From an uncultured bacterium (GTDB taxonomy: Bacteria > Patescibacteriota > Minisyncoccia > Spechtbacterales > HO2-43-30), in assembly GCA_913054525.1 (NCBI GenBank), contig CAJXHR010000006.1, positions 1 to 13,250 of the forward strand: 13,250 bases of DNA, read 5' to 3'. The notes below the pieces were generated by a model. The model was not told where the DNA came from and searched no databases. It was given only the letters and a program-made list of their open reading frames with translations. Every line of letters begins with the position of its first letter. The first letter of the stretch is position 1. Positions 12,267 to 13,250 of this stretch are shown piece by piece. Both the position numbers and the translations under genes were made by a program.

Positions 12267-13250
12267 ATGCCAAAACAAAAAGAGCTTCCCAAGGCCTACG
12301 ACCCAAAGGCCACCGAGAAAAAAATTTATGACCTCTGGACGAAGAGCGGCTTTTTTAATCCCGATAAACTGCCCAAGCGCCACAAGAAACCTTTTGCTAT
12401 TGTGATTCCCCCGCCGAATGTTACGGGAGAGCTTCATATGGGGCACGCGCTAAATGCGGTAATACAGGATGTGATAATCCGCAAAAAGAGGATGGAAGGA
12501 TACAAAACCCTCTGGCTTCCGGGCACCGACCATGCGGGAATTGCAACGCAGAATAAAGTAGAGCAAAAACTAAAGAAAGAAGGAAAGTCCAGGTTTGATC
12601 TCGGAAAAGAAGAATTCACTAAGGAAGTATGGAAATGGAAAGAACAATACGGAAATATAATTCTCGATCAGCTAAAACAACTGGGCGCCTCCTGTGACTG
12701 GTCCCGGACGCGATTTACCATGGACAAAGAATATATGAAAGCCGTAGAGAAGGCATTTTTGCATTATTACAAAAAAGGATGGATTTATAGGGGGTTGAGA
12801 GTCGTGAATTGGTGCGTGCGGTGCGGGACATCACTGTCTGATCTTGAATTGGAATATAAAGAAAAGGAAGGAAAATTGTGGTACATTCGCTACCCGCTCA
12901 AAATAAAAAATGAAAAAGTAAAAAATACAGATAAAAATCCGGAATCTATAAAATATATAACAGTAGCGACCACCCGACCCGAGACGATGCTTGGGGACGC
13001 GGCGGTGGCTGTAAATCCCAAAGACGAAAGATACAAAGACTTAATCGGACAGACGGCGATACTTCCCATTCAAAAAAGAGAGATTCCTATAGTAGCGGAT
13101 AACGCGGTGGATCCCGAGTTTGGCACCGGCGCCGTAAAAGTAACGCCGCTTCACGACGCCAACGACTGGGAAATGGGCGAGCGCCATGCTCTCTCTCAAT
13201 ACAAAATAATAAATGAGCAAGGCCGCATGACCGCACAAGCCGGCCCGCTG
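12267..13250 (+). CDS. valS: Valyl-tRNA synthetase, N-terminal part, cut by window edge
   Basis: Charges tRNA-Val and edits mischarged threonine. From the ATG at 12267 the frame is open to the right edge (328 codons). It begins MPKQKELPKAYDPKATEKKIYDLW, typical of ValRS. The class I signature is canonical here (PPPNVTGELHMGHALN, HMGH at 57-60), followed by LWLPGTDHAGIATQ (82-95) and NWCVRCGTSLSDLE (181-194). The editing domain starts near 200, with ATTRPETMLGD (234-244) and GTGAVKVTPLHDANDWEMG (286-304). About 500 or more residues, including KMSKS, must lie beyond the edge. No Shine-Dalgarno site is seen. Identity is secure. Confidence 0.97.
   Translation, partial: MPKQKELPKAYDPKATEKKIYDLWTKSGFFNPDKLPKRHKKPFAIVIPPPNVTGELHMGHALNAVIQDVIIRKKRMEGYKTLWLPGTDHAGIATQNKVEQKLKKEGKSRFDLGKEEFTKEVWKWKEQYGNIILDQLKQLGASCDWSRTRFTMDKEYMKAVEKAFLHYYKKGWIYRGLRVVNWCVRCGTSLSDLELEYKEKEGKLWYIRYPLKIKNEKVKNTDKNPESIKYITVATTRPETMLGDAAVAVNPKDERYKDLIGQTAILPIQKREIPIVADNAVDPEFGTGAVKVTPLHDANDWEMGERHALSQYKIINEQGRMTAQAGPL

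Noticed and set aside
1..13250. Possible UGA recoding (glycine in some CPR lineages)
   Set aside because: No TGA is used as a stop among the ten complete genes (eight TAA, two TAG), but none needs an in-frame TGA read as an amino acid either. Ten genes are too few to infer recoding.
1..13250. CRISPR array, transposon ends or defence genes
   Set aside because: No regularly spaced repeats, no transposase or integrase, and no nuclease or toxin-antitoxin pair was recognised. The only long direct repeat is the pair around the PLP enzyme.

Overview
The window looks like a chromosome segment from a Candidate Phyla Radiation (Patescibacteria, probably Parcubacteria-like) bacterium. This is inferred from family features, not from a search. 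The signs are short, tightly packed housekeeping genes, a eukaryotic/archaeal-type IleRS, a TsaD with an internal insertion, a single-chain GlyRS, a DUF11-like anchored surface protein between recO and glyQS, and weak use of Shine-Dalgarno sites. GC content is moderate and the standard code is used throughout.

Layout. Positions 1-9057 are read on the minus strand. In transcription order they hold: an M50 site-2-type protease, uppS, a 110-residue unknown protein and a terminator; then ileS, greA and a hairpin region; then recO and an anchored surface protein; then glyQS, which runs off the left edge. At 9058-9211 a divergent intergenic region separates the protease from a plus-strand 120-residue unknown gene that has a strong promoter, a Shine-Dalgarno site and its own terminator. 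A minus-strand tRNA-Glu(UUC) follows. Next comes a minus-strand kynureninase-like PLP enzyme, which sits between two near-identical 51/52-bp direct repeats. The right end carries plus-strand tsaD and valS, and valS runs off the right edge.

How it works together. The core theme is translation: GlyRS, IleRS, ValRS, tRNA-Glu, and TsaD (t6A37 on ANN-decoding tRNAs, including tRNA-Ile). Transcription elongation (GreA), repair (RecO), and envelope lipid-carrier synthesis and membrane proteolysis (UppS, M50) are also represented. The three synthetase genes each have a sigma70-like -10 element whose end lies exactly 6 nt before the ATG, which predicts leaderless mRNAs.

Most interesting points. (1) The IleRS class I signature reads GIHH (GXHH) where HXGH is expected, the swap linked to mupirocin hyper-resistance in IleRS2 enzymes. 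(2) The PLP enzyme is flanked by direct repeats that duplicate the tRNA-Glu promoter/tsaD upstream region, which suggests a gene-sized insertion. (3) The synthetase promoters share a leaderless geometry. (4) Two back-to-back perfect palindromes lie between greA and recO. (5) The isolated 120-residue gene is compositionally distinct. I see no CRISPR array, no transposase and no obvious defence system.
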